Positions 28,939-37,371 are shown, counted from the first letter of the stretch. The stretch is DNA of 64,000 nt from Sphingobacterium paucimobilis HER1398 (GCF_000416985.1 NZ_ATDL01000002.1:62001-126000); one strand, 5' to 3'. Notes: generated by a model not told the origin, from the sequence alone. Numbers and translations: made by a program.

Positions 28939-29481
28939 TTAAGGTCTTGGAGGAAACACTCCCTGCAAGGCAATACAAAAAGAAAGGGTTAGATAAGGCT
29001 GCATATTATTATGGGGCATGTCATGACCACTTACATCATCTACCACCTGAAATTTGACGTCCTGTCCTACGAACGATTCAGTGCTGTACAGATTCTTTTG
29101 AGGCACTGCAGCCCAATAGCTTTTCGCAGGTCTGGCGGTATTGGCGTCCGTAGCGGTAGCGTAGCTTAAGTTGTTAACCGTATGGCTATGCAATGGTATC
29201 TCAGATAGTAAGAGGGTCACTGTTTCTGTCCCTCCGGTCTCTCCCAGATCATGCAACGACAGACCCGGCCCCTGCCCCGGATGCATCGGCGCCTGTCCCT
29301 CCATATTAGGCAGCGCAAAATTGGATTTTCCATCTCCCCCATAAGTTGTACCCAGGAGGGAAAATAGAGCCGTATTCTGTGATATGGGTAATAATTGTCC
29401 ATCACACGAAGCCCAGCCTTTCGGCGGGAAATTAAAAGGAAATATAGCTATTTCTGCTACAAATGGATCTGATCCTGCCAT
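28939..29481 (-). CDS. Phage tail-collar-domain protein, second in operon
   Basis: A 180-residue paralogue of its neighbours. It has FVAEIAIFPFNFPPKGWASC, GQLLPISQNTALFSLLGTTY, GGDGKSNFALPNMEGQAPMH and ends in YLTLSFCIALQGVFPPRP. No signal peptide. The variable middle holds LHSHTVNNLSYATATDANTA and a charged loop. Six nt separate it from the first collar gene, so all three must be translated from one mRNA. The three differ strongly in the middle third while keeping both ends, pointing to a hetero-oligomer or to diversified ligand-binding tips. Confidence 0.88.
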   Translation of the reverse strand: MAGSDPFVAEIAIFPFNFPPKGWASCDGQLLPISQNTALFSLLGTTYGGDGKSNFALPNMEGQAPMHPGQGPGLSLHDLGETGGTETVTLLLSEIPLHSHTVNNLSYATATDANTARPAKSYWAAVPQKNLYSTESFVGQDVKFQVVDDVSGHDMPHNNMQPYLTLSFCIALQGVFPPRP

Positions 29482-29487
29482 AATTTA

Positions 29488-30129
29488 TTAATTTGGAGAA
29501 GGGAAAATCCCTTGTAAAGAGATACAAAAATTTAACACCAAAAAAGGCTGCATATTCAGATGCGCTTGATTTCCGCCCACAGCAGCAAGAGGCTGTTCAC
29601 CAGTGCTCGACAATGCCATCATTTCATCCGAGCTATTGGCAAAGCGATTGGAATATGCGGGGTTTAAGCCAGGCAATGCGCCAATAGGGCTTTCCTGGTT
29701 GGCTGCCACGCCATAGCGCGCTTTGGCGGTGATTTCTCCAGCATGGCTATGGGCAGGCAATTCACTTATGTTAAGAGTGTGCGCTTGCTCGCCTCCCCGC
29801 TCTCCCAGGGTATGATTGTTTCCCTCGTGTATAGGCACGCGACCACGTAAATCGGGCAAGGCAAAATTTACTCTACCATCTCCCCCATAGGTAGTACCCA
29901 ATAAGCTGAATAATGCTTGATTTTGATTGATGGGGAGCAACTGTCCATTGCATAATGCCCATCCTTTAGGAGCAAAAGGGAATGAAAAAATACTTACTTG
30001 GCCCAAAAAAGGTTCTGTAGCATTGAATGCTTGCACCTCTCGGGCATAGATCTTGTTAGACCCCAGCAATATGCCACCCAGCAGCACCACCGATTGCTTT
30101 AGAAAGCCGCGTCTATTGTTGTTATTCAT
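29488..30129 (-). CDS. Phage tail-collar-domain protein with Tat-like N-terminus, first in operon
   Basis: A 213-residue protein. Unlike its two paralogues it begins MNNNNRRGFLKQSVVLLGGI, a twin-arginine-type signal (RRGFLK) with a hydrophobic stretch to about residue 28 (IYA). The mature part has FLGQVSIFSFPFAPKGWALC, GQLLPINQNQALFSLLGTTY, GGDGRVNFALPDLRGRVPIH and ends in FLVLNFCISLQGIFPSPN. First gene of the collar-adhesin operon, with the direct-repeat regulatory element about 150 bp upstream. If the Tat signal works, this protein reaches the periplasm folded; how the other two leave the cell is unclear. Confidence 0.86.
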   Translation of the reverse strand: MNNNNRRGFLKQSVVLLGGILLGSNKIYAREVQAFNATEPFLGQVSIFSFPFAPKGWALCNGQLLPINQNQALFSLLGTTYGGDGRVNFALPDLRGRVPIHEGNNHTLGERGGEQAHTLNISELPAHSHAGEITAKARYGVAANQESPIGALPGLNPAYSNRFANSSDEMMALSSTGEQPLAAVGGNQAHLNMQPFLVLNFCISLQGIFPSPN

Positions 30130-30238
30130 AGTGAGGTTCTATTTTTATGACGTTTTACTTAACACCTAAGCTTAGCTTGTGAAAGGGTTCGTCACTGTTT
30201 ATTATCCGTCTTTATCGTGTATATTAATAATTGCGGAG

Positions 30239-30300
30239 TAAATGTAGTTAAAAACCTACAAAAAAATATTGTCCAAGGGGGGACAATTGGGGGACAAATT
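30239..30300 (-). promoter_or_regulatory. Predicted promoter and activator site of the collar-adhesin operon
   Basis: The plus strand carries two tandem 11-bp units, GGGGGACAATT then GGGGGACAAAT (30278-30299). On the minus strand, 34 bp downstream of the inner unit is TACATTTA (30239-30246), close to the Bacteroidota -7 box TAnnTTTG. The same arrangement is found upstream of the second adhesin (35988-36049) with unrelated intervening sequence. No good -33 TTG is seen, as expected for an activated promoter. The rest of the 310-bp gap holds no gene. Confidence 0.6.
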
Positions 30301-30439
30301 CAAGAATATGCATTTAAAGCCAATTAAACAGATATTTCAAACTGAAGGCAATATTACTTGTACCTGTATGTATATCGGTTGGTCTCGTGTTTTTTAAAGT
30401 TTTACTTCTTCTCAGCCAACTCCATTCACTGGCCTATTT

Positions 30440-30760
30440 TCATTGAAAGGCTTCGAGCAGTTCCCGTTTATAGGTATTTCCAATAGGGAGAATAACACCT
30501 GTATCCAATTCAATCTGCCCGCCAGAGACTTTTACTATTCGATCTAAGGCTACAATATGAGATTTGTGTATGCGTATAAAAAGTTTTTTATCCAATTTTT
30601 GCTCGATCTCTGAGGTCGTAATCGCACTAAGATAATGAGCTTCATGGATAAAAACCTTCACATAATTACCCCAACTCTGAATATGGATTATTTCATGAAG
30701 AGGGATTTTTAGAACAGCACCGTCTACCTTTAGGATAATAGAACTGACTTCAGCCTGTCC
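30440..30760 (-). pseudogene. LytTR DNA-binding domain, 5'-truncated response-regulator remnant
   Basis: About 106 codons without a stop encode almost the whole LytTR domain: ILKVDGAVLKIPLHEIIHIQ, WGNYVKVFIHEAHYL, KKLFIRIHKSHIVALDRIV, LPIGNTYKRELLEAF. No ATG precedes it in frame; the only candidate start is a GTG (30661) inside the domain, and a stop appears exactly at 30761, where the duplicated PorP segment begins. The receiver domain expected upstream is missing. It is read as the tail of a LytR/AlgR-type regulator cut off by the segment's insertion. It may once have controlled the neighbouring adhesin operon. Confidence 0.75.
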
Positions 30761-31692
30761 TTAAAACAGACTGCTTCTCAGGCTCGCAGTGACGTGTGTG
30801 AGCTAGTCTACAACAACCCTATTCCACCTATACGATAGCGAAAGCCCACCTCATGCGTATTGGTCGATATTTTCTGATTCAGCGTATGTCCGTTGACACT
30901 AAACTGATAACTGTAACCTATTCCGAAGTTGCCAAAATTGAGCTGCATCAGCCCCGATAGATCGCCTTGGTTCTGTACGCCCATACCTAAGCCGATCTTT
31001 GGTCCCACAAAGACTATGGCATTGATATCATAACGCGGCGACATCTCCTGCATGTGGCTCACCAGGAATGAAGGGCGCAGTTTGAAGGTATCGTCCAGGC
31101 GGATCAGCATACCTCCCGTCACGTAGATGACATCCCGAAACTCATACTCGCGCTCTACATTACGTTTCAGGGAGAATCGAGGCATTGCTACGCCAACGTA
31201 AAACCTATCTTTTTGATAATAGGATGTACTCACACTCAGCACACCTGCCGTACCGCGCACATCTTCCCAGAAGGCCGGATCCTGATCGTCCAGCTGCCTG
31301 TAGTTACCCTCATAAAAAAGCAAACCACCACCCATGGATAGACTCAGGTATTCATTCTCTCCAAGTTGTACCGCCTTGGCCGCATAGGCCGTAATTTCAT
31401 TTTCACGAACCACGCCCAGCGAAGCGTGTTTAAAATCCCCACCTATGGCCAGTCCCAGGTTCCTGACCATACCATGCCCCGATACCCACACCGATTTCGG
31501 TGCTCCGTCGACACCCGTCCATTGGCTACGGCCCAAAGAAGCTAAGCTGCCACGTTCGTCCATCGTACTCAACGAAGAGTTGAAACTGTTGCGCAACTGC
31601 CCAAATTGATTGTAGCTCACTCCATGCTGTGCCATACTGCACAATGGCAGCAGCGATAGTAGACTTATAATTATTTTTTTTGTTATCATGTT
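30761..31692 (-). repeat. Duplicated segment containing PorP/SprF gene, copy B
   Basis: Homologous to 21048-21978. Its downstream edge coincides to the base with the break in the LytTR reading frame. Confidence 0.85.
30808..31689 (-). CDS. PorP/SprF-family type IX secretion outer-membrane protein (copy B)
   Basis: A 293-residue near twin of copy A, with substitutions such as LCSMAQ for LCGMAQ, KRNVEREYEF for KRNTDREYEF and VGFRYRIGGIGLL at the end. The first roughly 60 codons are almost identical at DNA level to copy A, whereas the remainder differs at many third positions, so the pair looks mosaic. It follows the second adhesin by 281 nt of repeat-rich spacer and is presumably its dedicated outer-membrane partner. 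Confidence 0.9.
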   Translation of the reverse strand: MITKKIIISLLSLLPLCSMAQHGVSYNQFGQLRNSFNSSLSTMDERGSLASLGRSQWTGVDGAPKSVWVSGHGMVRNLGLAIGGDFKHASLGVVRENEITAYAAKAVQLGENEYLSLSMGGGLLFYEGNYRQLDDQDPAFWEDVRGTAGVLSVSTSYYQKDRFYVGVAMPRFSLKRNVEREYEFRDVIYVTGGMLIRLDDTFKLRPSFLVSHMQEMSPRYDINAIVFVGPKIGLGMGVQNQGDLSGLMQLNFGNFGIGYSYQFSVNGHTLNQKISTNTHEVGFRYRIGGIGLL

Positions 31693-31799
31693 ATGTTGTT
31701 ATGTAGTTAACAAGTGATCATGATAGCACGGTCACTCGTTAACTTAATCAGTTGATCATTTCCTTTACTCGTTAACTCGATAGCATTCCTCACCTTCAT

Positions 31800-31836
31800 T
31801 AAAACAGACTGCTTCGACAAGCCTCGAAGTGACGTT
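31800..31836. repeat. CAGACTGCTT...AGTGACG repeat element, isolated copy
   Basis: AAAACAGACTGCTTCGACAA then GCCTCGAAGTGACGT. Related sequences close the 3' flank of both porP copies (21050-21075 and 30762-30795). It resembles the short CTTCG/TGACG intergenic repeats common in Bacteroidota. Confidence 0.6.
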
Positions 31837-31864
31837 CCAACATCACTTCCCTCACTCGTTAACT

Positions 31865-31898
31865 GCGTAGTGAAACGAAGTCCCGATTTTTCATCGGG
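31865..31898. repeat. CCCGA/TCGGG element, inverted orientation
   Basis: CGTAGTGAAACGAAGT then CCCGATTTTTCATCGGG, the tail-first orientation. The whole 31693-31970 spacer has no gene and consists of this copy, the next one and TAAC/CACT low-complexity words. Confidence 0.75.
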
Positions 31899-31931
31899 AT
31901 CACTCCCTTACTCTATCACCCTCTAACTCGC

Positions 31932-31968
31932 GTAATAAAACGAAGTCCCGATTCATCGGGAATAACAT
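31932..31968. repeat. CCCGA/TCGGG element after the second adhesin
   Basis: CGTAATAAAACGAAGT then CCCGATTCATCGGG and AATAACA, ending 2 nt short of the adhesin stop codon region. Counterpart of 22083-22096. Confidence 0.75.
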
Positions 31969-31970
31969 CA

Positions 31971-34900
31971 TCACCGCCTAATCACAAAATATCCTTTCTC
32001 CCGTTTCCATACGCCATTGTCTTTCAAATCCAGATAATAGTAATAGGTACCCTCGCGGCTTTCCTTGCCGGTGAATACTCTGTCTCTATTATTATAACCG
32101 ATGATTTCAGCCTGTACCGAACCGTTCTTATCAAAGATGGTGACCTTATTTTCCGGAAAGTCCTGTATTCCTTCGATCATCAGGAACTCGTTGATACCGT
32201 CACCGTTTGGCGATAGCGCTTGATGCACGACGATCGGCAGTTTCGCTCCAGCGTCCGCTACCACACGTACCGTAACGGTGACTGCTTTGGCCGCCTCGTG
32301 ATTAGCGTCGCCTGCCTGTGTTGCTGTAATCTTGACCGTTCCAAGACGATGAACATGCAGTTCCATATCGGATACCGTAGCGACCGAAGGATCATCAACA
32401 GAGAGACTGACCAGCAGGCCGGCATCCGTACGTACATCCAAAGCTACTGTACCTGCATCCCTTCCCAAGGTCTCAGGAGCCGTAAAACTGATCGTTTGTT
32501 TAGCCTTTTTGATAATAAGCCTAGCCGTCTGCAAACCATCCATGTAGTTGTTGCCCCCATCGATCATAGCTGTCACCGAATATTCACCTGCATTTGTCTG
32601 GTTGTTACCTACATAAGTAACCTTAGCCTCTGTAGGCAGGCCAGTAGCCACCAAAGCTTTAGACGTGCCATCGTAAGTATACGTCGCATCAGCAAAGGTA
32701 AAAGCAGGTAATACCGCCTTCTCTATCGTCAGCTTTCCTGGTTTGTAACTGATACCATAATTACCGGAAGTAAGTCCTTGTGGTTCGATAGCGTAAACAC
32801 CAACATCTATTGCCCCCTGACTACTACCTTCATAGCCCAACGTACCGCTAAGGATAGATTCATCCTCGTTATTTACAAATCCTGCATAGACGACACCATT
32901 CCCCCCTGTATAAGCCATAGCATCATAGTTCTTGTTTTCATCCTTAGCCGTGATGCTTAACGCGACACGTTCTATGACACCTACATTGGCGGTTAGCTCC
33001 ACTGTATTACTGATCTGATAGTTCTCCGCATTGTTTCCGTTTAAGGTCAGATTGCCCGCCGCCAACGCAACGGTCTTGCCTGTGCCTGCGTCTTTCGTGC
33101 CGTAGCTCACCACTGAACTGATCAATCCAATCTGCACATCATCGCTCCCGATAATATCACCAACGGCAAAAGCCAATTGAGCAGGCAGTATACTGCCCTG
33201 TGTATTACCATCGTAGTCTTTATTGATTACGGCAGTGGGAACGATACTTACCGTTACTGCTTTAGGACTTATTACCATTGTAAAGTCTTTCGTAGCCGGA
33301 AGGTAACCATGACCTCCTTCCTGACGCGCAGTCAGGGTGACGGTGCCTACTTTTTTAATCGTTATCTTCCATTTGTTCCCATCAGCAGCATCCTGATAGA
33401 CTGCGGCAATATTGTCGTCTGCCGAGCTATAGGTCAATGGCCGTCCCGAATCCACCGTAGCCCCAGGCTCAAATACAGCATCTCCATAGGTTTTGGTCAG
33501 TGCAGATGCCGTAATCAGCTGCGTGACTTCCTGCTGAAATTCGTAAGCGCCCATATCGATTTTAGAACCGACCAATCGAGGATTTCCTGCCAAGTCTTTA
33601 TCCCTCGTTATATCAGCCCCGTTGTACAGGTCATTGTCCCCTGTACCGATGGCTACTGCGCCCAGTTTGAGGCTATAATCGTGGTTTGTGACATCGGCAA
33701 AAATCTGTTGCGCCGTGATACCGGCAGCATTGATATTACCATCTGCAGTGCTGCTTTCACCCTGCACCAAGCTATATTTCAGAATCTTAGTAGGCGAGCC
33801 TGCAAGGGAGCTGCTGCTATTGTCCGCTTTTGTATTGCCCAGCACCAAGCTGTTGTTGGTTACCAATGTTCGCTTACCCTGTGAAAAACTTATAAAAGAA
33901 GTTCCGATATTACCCGCCAGCGTACTGTTATTTAGCGCTATTGTATTATCATAAGAAGAAAACGGCACTGAACCCGAATAAATCGCGGCTCCGGTATTTT
34001 TTGCGGTATTCTCCGTGAGTGCCGAATTATGAATGCTTGTGGTGGATCCCCCTTTATCAGACTTCATGTATATACCGCCACCATCGGCATCCGAACTATT
34101 TCTATGTATTCGACTGGAATTCATAACAAGATCAGTTACTGTCGTCTTGCCAGCAGCATTTGACATCATTCCACCACCATTATTCGTAGCGGCATTTTCA
34201 AGAATCTGTGAATTATTTAAAATCAACTTGGACGACGACTCTCCAGAAGCAGAAGCGGTATTAGCATAAGAAAAAACACCTCCTCCAAATCGACTCGAGT
34301 AGTTTCCTTTGATACTGGAATTCTCCAATTTCACTATCGACGATGAAGAATTAGTATTCATGGTATTGGAATATGAATAGGAATAAACTCCACCACCGTT
34401 ATCCCCTGAATAATTGTCGTGCACATGTGTATTGTCCAACAGAATGCTAGAGCTCGGTGCCGGAGAACTAAAGAAAGGCGCATTAGAAGCAGAATAGATA
34501 CCTCCGCCAAATTCGGCAGATGCATTTCTGCTAATGCGGGAATTCTTTAAGTGTAGTGTAATCTTGCCATAGGTTGCTAGATAGATCCCTCCTCCATTAC
34601 CTCGCCATACACTCGCGAAGGCATCTGTCTTCACAAACATCTCCGAAGATTGGTCGGCATTCCCCCCTTTTACCTCAAATCCATCTATTATTACATTGAT
34701 ATCCTCTTCGGCGTTTACCACTGTGACTACGTGATGGGCATTCTCGCTGTTATTACGGATATCCAATGTTTTTCCGCTTCCGGTTATTGCATCATCATCA
34801 TTAAAATCACCGGTCAGAATGGTACTTGTCAAGCCACCAGTAGGGATTACACGTTGTTCGGGCAGTGCCTCATTTCCGATGAAACCACCGTACAGCTCCA

Positions 34901-35873
34901 CATCTTTCACCATCAGGAAAGTACGGTCACGCGCATATTGTGCATCAGCACTGAAATCCTTTCCATCTTCGGGCGTATACATGGGCTTGTACGTGCCTTT
35001 GGCGACGTAGATCTTTAGAGGATCCGTTTCTGACCAAAGTCCATTTTCTTTATTCGAATGCGCCCATTTCAGTGCATCCGCTAACTCGGGGATGGCATTT
35101 GCCCAACTATCGCCAGAGCCGTTTCCTCCATTGACATGCTTGTTGACATAAAGTATCTTGTTAACGTCGGGGGCAATACAGATCGGTTGCATTATTGTAA
35201 AACTTTGTTTCGCTGTACAGCCATTCGCATCAGTCACGGTCACCGTATAGGTACCAGCGGACAATCCAGTCGCTGTAGCTGCAGTGCCGCCCGATGGTGC
35301 CCATAAATAGGTATATGGTGCTATACCACCCGTAGCGGATGCAGTTGCACTTCCTGTATTTCCTCCAAAACAGCTTACATTGGTTTGTGATATTGTAGAG
35401 GATATATTCGGAACATTTAAAGTCCCCGCATTTGATATTGCAGAACCATCGCCAGATACCACACAGCGATAGGTAAATCCATTCATCGAGGCCGTTGCTC
35501 CAGTGATCGTTAAAGTAGTAGTTGTAGCACCGGAGTAAGGCGCACCATTTGTTATATCCGTAAAACCACGACCTTCATCCACCTGCCATTGATAACCGGT
35601 CGCATCCGTTGCGGCAACAGAAAAGGTGGTATTGCCATCTACACAGATGGTTCTGTTCGGTGGATTTCCTGTAATGACAGGTAAAGCCAGAGGAACAGAG
35701 ACATAGCTTATTGACGCGACATCTTCTACCATCGGTAGCGCTTTGAGGCTGCCCATATAGAACATTATTAAAAACAGCGAAATGGAATAACAAATGGAAT
35801 CCGTTACTCTTCGCCTATACCTTTTAAATAAAGCATTCACTGTCGGTGTTGGCTGTGATGATGGTCTGTTCAT
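31971..35873 (-). CDS. T9SS-exported adhesin with beta-helix, MBG/YDG-like repeats and type B C-terminal domain
   Basis: Read from the ATG at 35873 (1300 residues; a TTG two codons earlier is also possible). An export signal lies in about 25-50. Then an Ig-like domain (about 65-150), one SprB repeat (about 155-230; TNVSCFGGNTGSATASATGG), and a long right-handed beta-helix region (about 245-770) with polymorphic-outer-membrane-type motifs such as NGGGIYLATYGKI, EFGGGIYSAS and NGGGMMSNAAG. MBG/YDG-type Ig-like repeats follow (about 780-1140), then the gliding CTD (HQALSPNGDGINEFLMIEGI, VIRR). The last 180 residues are clearly paralogous to the first adhesin. A helix rich in Gly/Asn/Ser suggests adhesion to glycan. 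It pairs with PorP copy B. Confidence 0.92.
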   Translation of the reverse strand: MNRPSSQPTPTVNALFKRYRRRVTDSICYSISLFLIMFYMGSLKALPMVEDVASISYVSVPLALPVITGNPPNRTICVDGNTTFSVAATDATGYQWQVDEGRGFTDITNGAPYSGATTTTLTITGATASMNGFTYRCVVSGDGSAISNAGTLNVPNISSTISQTNVSCFGGNTGSATASATGGIAPYTYLWAPSGGTAATATGLSAGTYTVTVTDANGCTAKQSFTIMQPICIAPDVNKILYVNKHVNGGNGSGDSWANAIPELADALKWAHSNKENGLWSETDPLKIYVAKGTYKPMYTPEDGKDFSADAQYARDRTFLMVKDVELYGGFIGNEALPEQRVIPTGGLTSTILTGDFNDDDAITGSGKTLDIRNNSENAHHVVTVVNAEEDINVIIDGFEVKGGNADQSSEMFVKTDAFASVWRGNGGGIYLATYGKITLHLKNSRISRNASAEFGGGIYSASNAPFFSSPAPSSSILLDNTHVHDNYSGDNGGGVYSYSYSNTMNTNSSSSIVKLENSSIKGNYSSRFGGGVFSYANTASASGESSSKLILNNSQILENAATNNGGGMMSNAAGKTTVTDLVMNSSRIHRNSSDADGGGIYMKSDKGGSTTSIHNSALTENTAKNTGAAIYSGSVPFSSYDNTIALNNSTLAGNIGTSFISFSQGKRTLVTNNSLVLGNTKADNSSSSLAGSPTKILKYSLVQGESSTADGNINAAGITAQQIFADVTNHDYSLKLGAVAIGTGDNDLYNGADITRDKDLAGNPRLVGSKIDMGAYEFQQEVTQLITASALTKTYGDAVFEPGATVDSGRPLTYSSADDNIAAVYQDAADGNKWKITIKKVGTVTLTARQEGGHGYLPATKDFTMVISPKAVTVSIVPTAVINKDYDGNTQGSILPAQLAFAVGDIIGSDDVQIGLISSVVSYGTKDAGTGKTVALAAGNLTLNGNNAENYQISNTVELTANVGVIERVALSITAKDENKNYDAMAYTGGNGVVYAGFVNNEDESILSGTLGYEGSSQGAIDVGVYAIEPQGLTSGNYGISYKPGKLTIEKAVLPAFTFADATYTYDGTSKALVATGLPTEAKVTYVGNNQTNAGEYSVTAMIDGGNNYMDGLQTARLIIKKAKQTISFTAPETLGRDAGTVALDVRTDAGLLVSLSVDDPSVATVSDMELHVHRLGTVKITATQAGDANHEAAKAVTVTVRVVADAGAKLPIVVHQALSPNGDGINEFLMIEGIQDFPENKVTIFDKNGSVQAEIIGYNNRDRVFTGKESREGTYYYYLDLKDNGVWKREKGYFVIRR

Positions 35874-35987
35874 ATTCAAGTTAATATTTTGTATTATTTA
35901 GCTACTATTTTCACAGATTGCAAAAGAGATCCGATCCATTAGCGTACCCATCCCTTTTACAAGAGTTAAATGATTTGTATTAAAAAG

Positions 35988-36049
35988 TAAAACTAATTAA
36001 TACAGCAAAACAATATACTATCTGAGGGGTGGACAATTGGGGGACAAAT
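35988..36049 (-). promoter_or_regulatory. Predicted promoter and activator site of the second adhesin
   Basis: The plus strand has GGGGTGGACAATT followed by GGGGGACAAAT (36026-36049). On the minus strand TAGTTTTA (35988-35995) lies 35 bp downstream. The shared core with the site at 30281-30299 is GGACAATTGGGGGACAAAT, 19 of 19 bases. Confidence 0.6.
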
Positions 36050-36501
36050 GCGAAAGTGGCCATTAAGAGGTATTTAAACGCATGTATCAGACTGCGTGAA
36101 CCACCACATTGCCACATGATGGAGACATCGAAATCGTTCGAAAGCAGCATTTATCATCACTTTAACTAGACTCATTTCTTCGCTAAATATTGAAGGAATT
36201 ACACTTACAGAAGCTCAAATAACCACTATTATAGATAAAAATCGTGTGTTGGGATACATGACCGCTCACCTTCTGTCGAAATACACCGTCACTCTGTGGG
36301 TTCTCATAGGCCGCAGGCCAGCTCTTTGGCAATCGATAGCTGCCAAGGACAGATCATTAGAAGGAGGGAAACGTATGAAATAAAAAATGATTTTTCAGAA
36401 GCCCTGATTCGGTTATTTACAGGTTATATTACGAGGTGCAATGAGCTTCTGATGTGCAGTAGAACGACATGCCATAAATGAGACATATCAAAAAAATCCG
36501 A
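36050..36501. other. Intergenic DNA without a supportable gene
   Basis: About 450 bp between the second adhesin and the decayed nuclease gene. Short open frames exist, one reading NIEGITLTEAQITTIIDKN, which could be a scrap of a longer gene, but no start, length or domain supports any of them. Confidence 0.5.
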
Positions 36502-36948
36502 TTATCTAAGTTTCTCGATTTCCGATTCGGACAGGTGGAGCAACTCCGCTATCATCTTTGGATCAAAGCCTTTGTCCAACATTGTTTTCGCGGTCTCCAG
36601 TTTCATCTCTTCACGGCCCTTTTCTAGCCCTTGTTGCATTCCTTGTTGAAGTCCCCTTTCCACGGCACGCTCCTCTAAGATAATCCTTGTTTGCTCAATG
36701 GAATACGCGTCCCATTTTCTTTTTAAACTAACATCATACATTTGTCTGTCCTCCTTGTTCATATTACTATATTCTGCGATATCAAACAGCTTCTCAAAAA
36801 TTGGCTTACGCATATACAGCGGTAATTTGTCCATCTTGGACATATTCTTCAAAACGTAAAGCCAACAATCGAAATCAGTCTCAAGTTCAACCTCTTGCTT
36901 AACAAAGTTAACCAAAGAAATATAAATAAAGCCATACTCATCGTAAAG
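36502..36948 (-). pseudogene. Remnant of Rpn-family (PD-(D/E)XK) recombination-promoting nuclease
   Basis: The frame reads DEYGFIYISLVNFVKQEVEL, then DCWLYVLKNMSKMDKLP, the middle-to-C-terminal part of the Rpn/PDDEXK-transposase family, ending in the typical tail RGLQQGMQQGLEKGREEMK and FDPKMIAELLHLSESEIEKL. The N-terminal nuclease half is absent, no ATG is available, and a stop at 36949-36951 closes the frame. Rpn proteins are often hypervariable and mobile; this looks like a dead copy. A 35-codon frame just upstream (MIEYYDYDEILLALEEP) may be unrelated. Confidence 0.7.
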
Positions 36949-37131
36949 TTAGATTAATGTATTTGGAATTACCCTCATACCGATCCTCTTCCATTGGCTC
37001 CTCTAAAGCCAATAAAATTTCATCATAATCATAGTATTCTATCATAGCTCATTGTTTATAAATAGTTAAAAATCAAAAGCTAATATAACAATAAAAAACA
37101 ATATATGCTAATAATTTTAGCAACAAAATAA

Positions 37132-37173
37132 ACAGCCCCCGATCATCTCGGGGGCTGTTCCAAAAGCCAGGTA
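37132..37173 (-). terminator. 42-nt hairpin repeat, copy 2, likely terminator
   Basis: Arms AACAGCCCCCGA / TCGGGGGCTGTT (12 bp, loop TCATC; the first arm base is 37131). On the minus strand TTATTTTGTT follows, so it can end the transcript of the small membrane-protein gene. Differs from 20940-20981 at two bases. Confidence 0.7.
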
Positions 37174-37209
37174 TCCTCATATCCATTACTCACTACTCAC
37201 TACCAATTA

Positions 37210-37371
37210 CTACTTTCTCCTCCGCTCCAGCCATCGCGACATCAGATAACTCACCAGCGTACCCAGTGCCGCCATCACCACCGTCTGTAATAGGTCTCCC
37301 AGCGTAACCGACGCCCAGAGACTACATAAAGTACCACCTAATGTACCTGCACGTATATCATTTGTTTTCAT
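37210..37371 (-). CDS. Small holin-like membrane protein (53 residues)
   Basis: The frame from the ATG at 37371 encodes a 53-residue protein starting MKTNDIRAGTLGG. It has a hydrophobic segment LGDLLQTVVMAALGTLVSYL and a highly basic tail SRWLERRRK. One or two membrane passes with a charged C-terminus are holin-like. It is 276 nt downstream of the DUF5675-like gene on the same strand and is followed by a good terminator. The reading frame and terminator make it a credible gene; the holin call is by shape and context only. Confidence 0.55.
   Translation of the reverse strand: MKTNDIRAGTLGGTLCSLWASVTLGDLLQTVVMAALGTLVSYLMSRWLERRRK

Noticed and set aside
28369..30129. Prophage, suggested by three tail-collar domains.
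   Set aside because: No other phage structural, terminase, portal or integrase gene is nearby; collar-domain proteins also occur outside phages, and the genes are locked into the adhesin operon.
36170..36300. Scrap reading NIEGITLTEAQITTIIDKN, reminiscent of a Fic-type N-terminal segment.
   Set aside because: Too short, no start, followed by unrelated codons; left as non-coding DNA.
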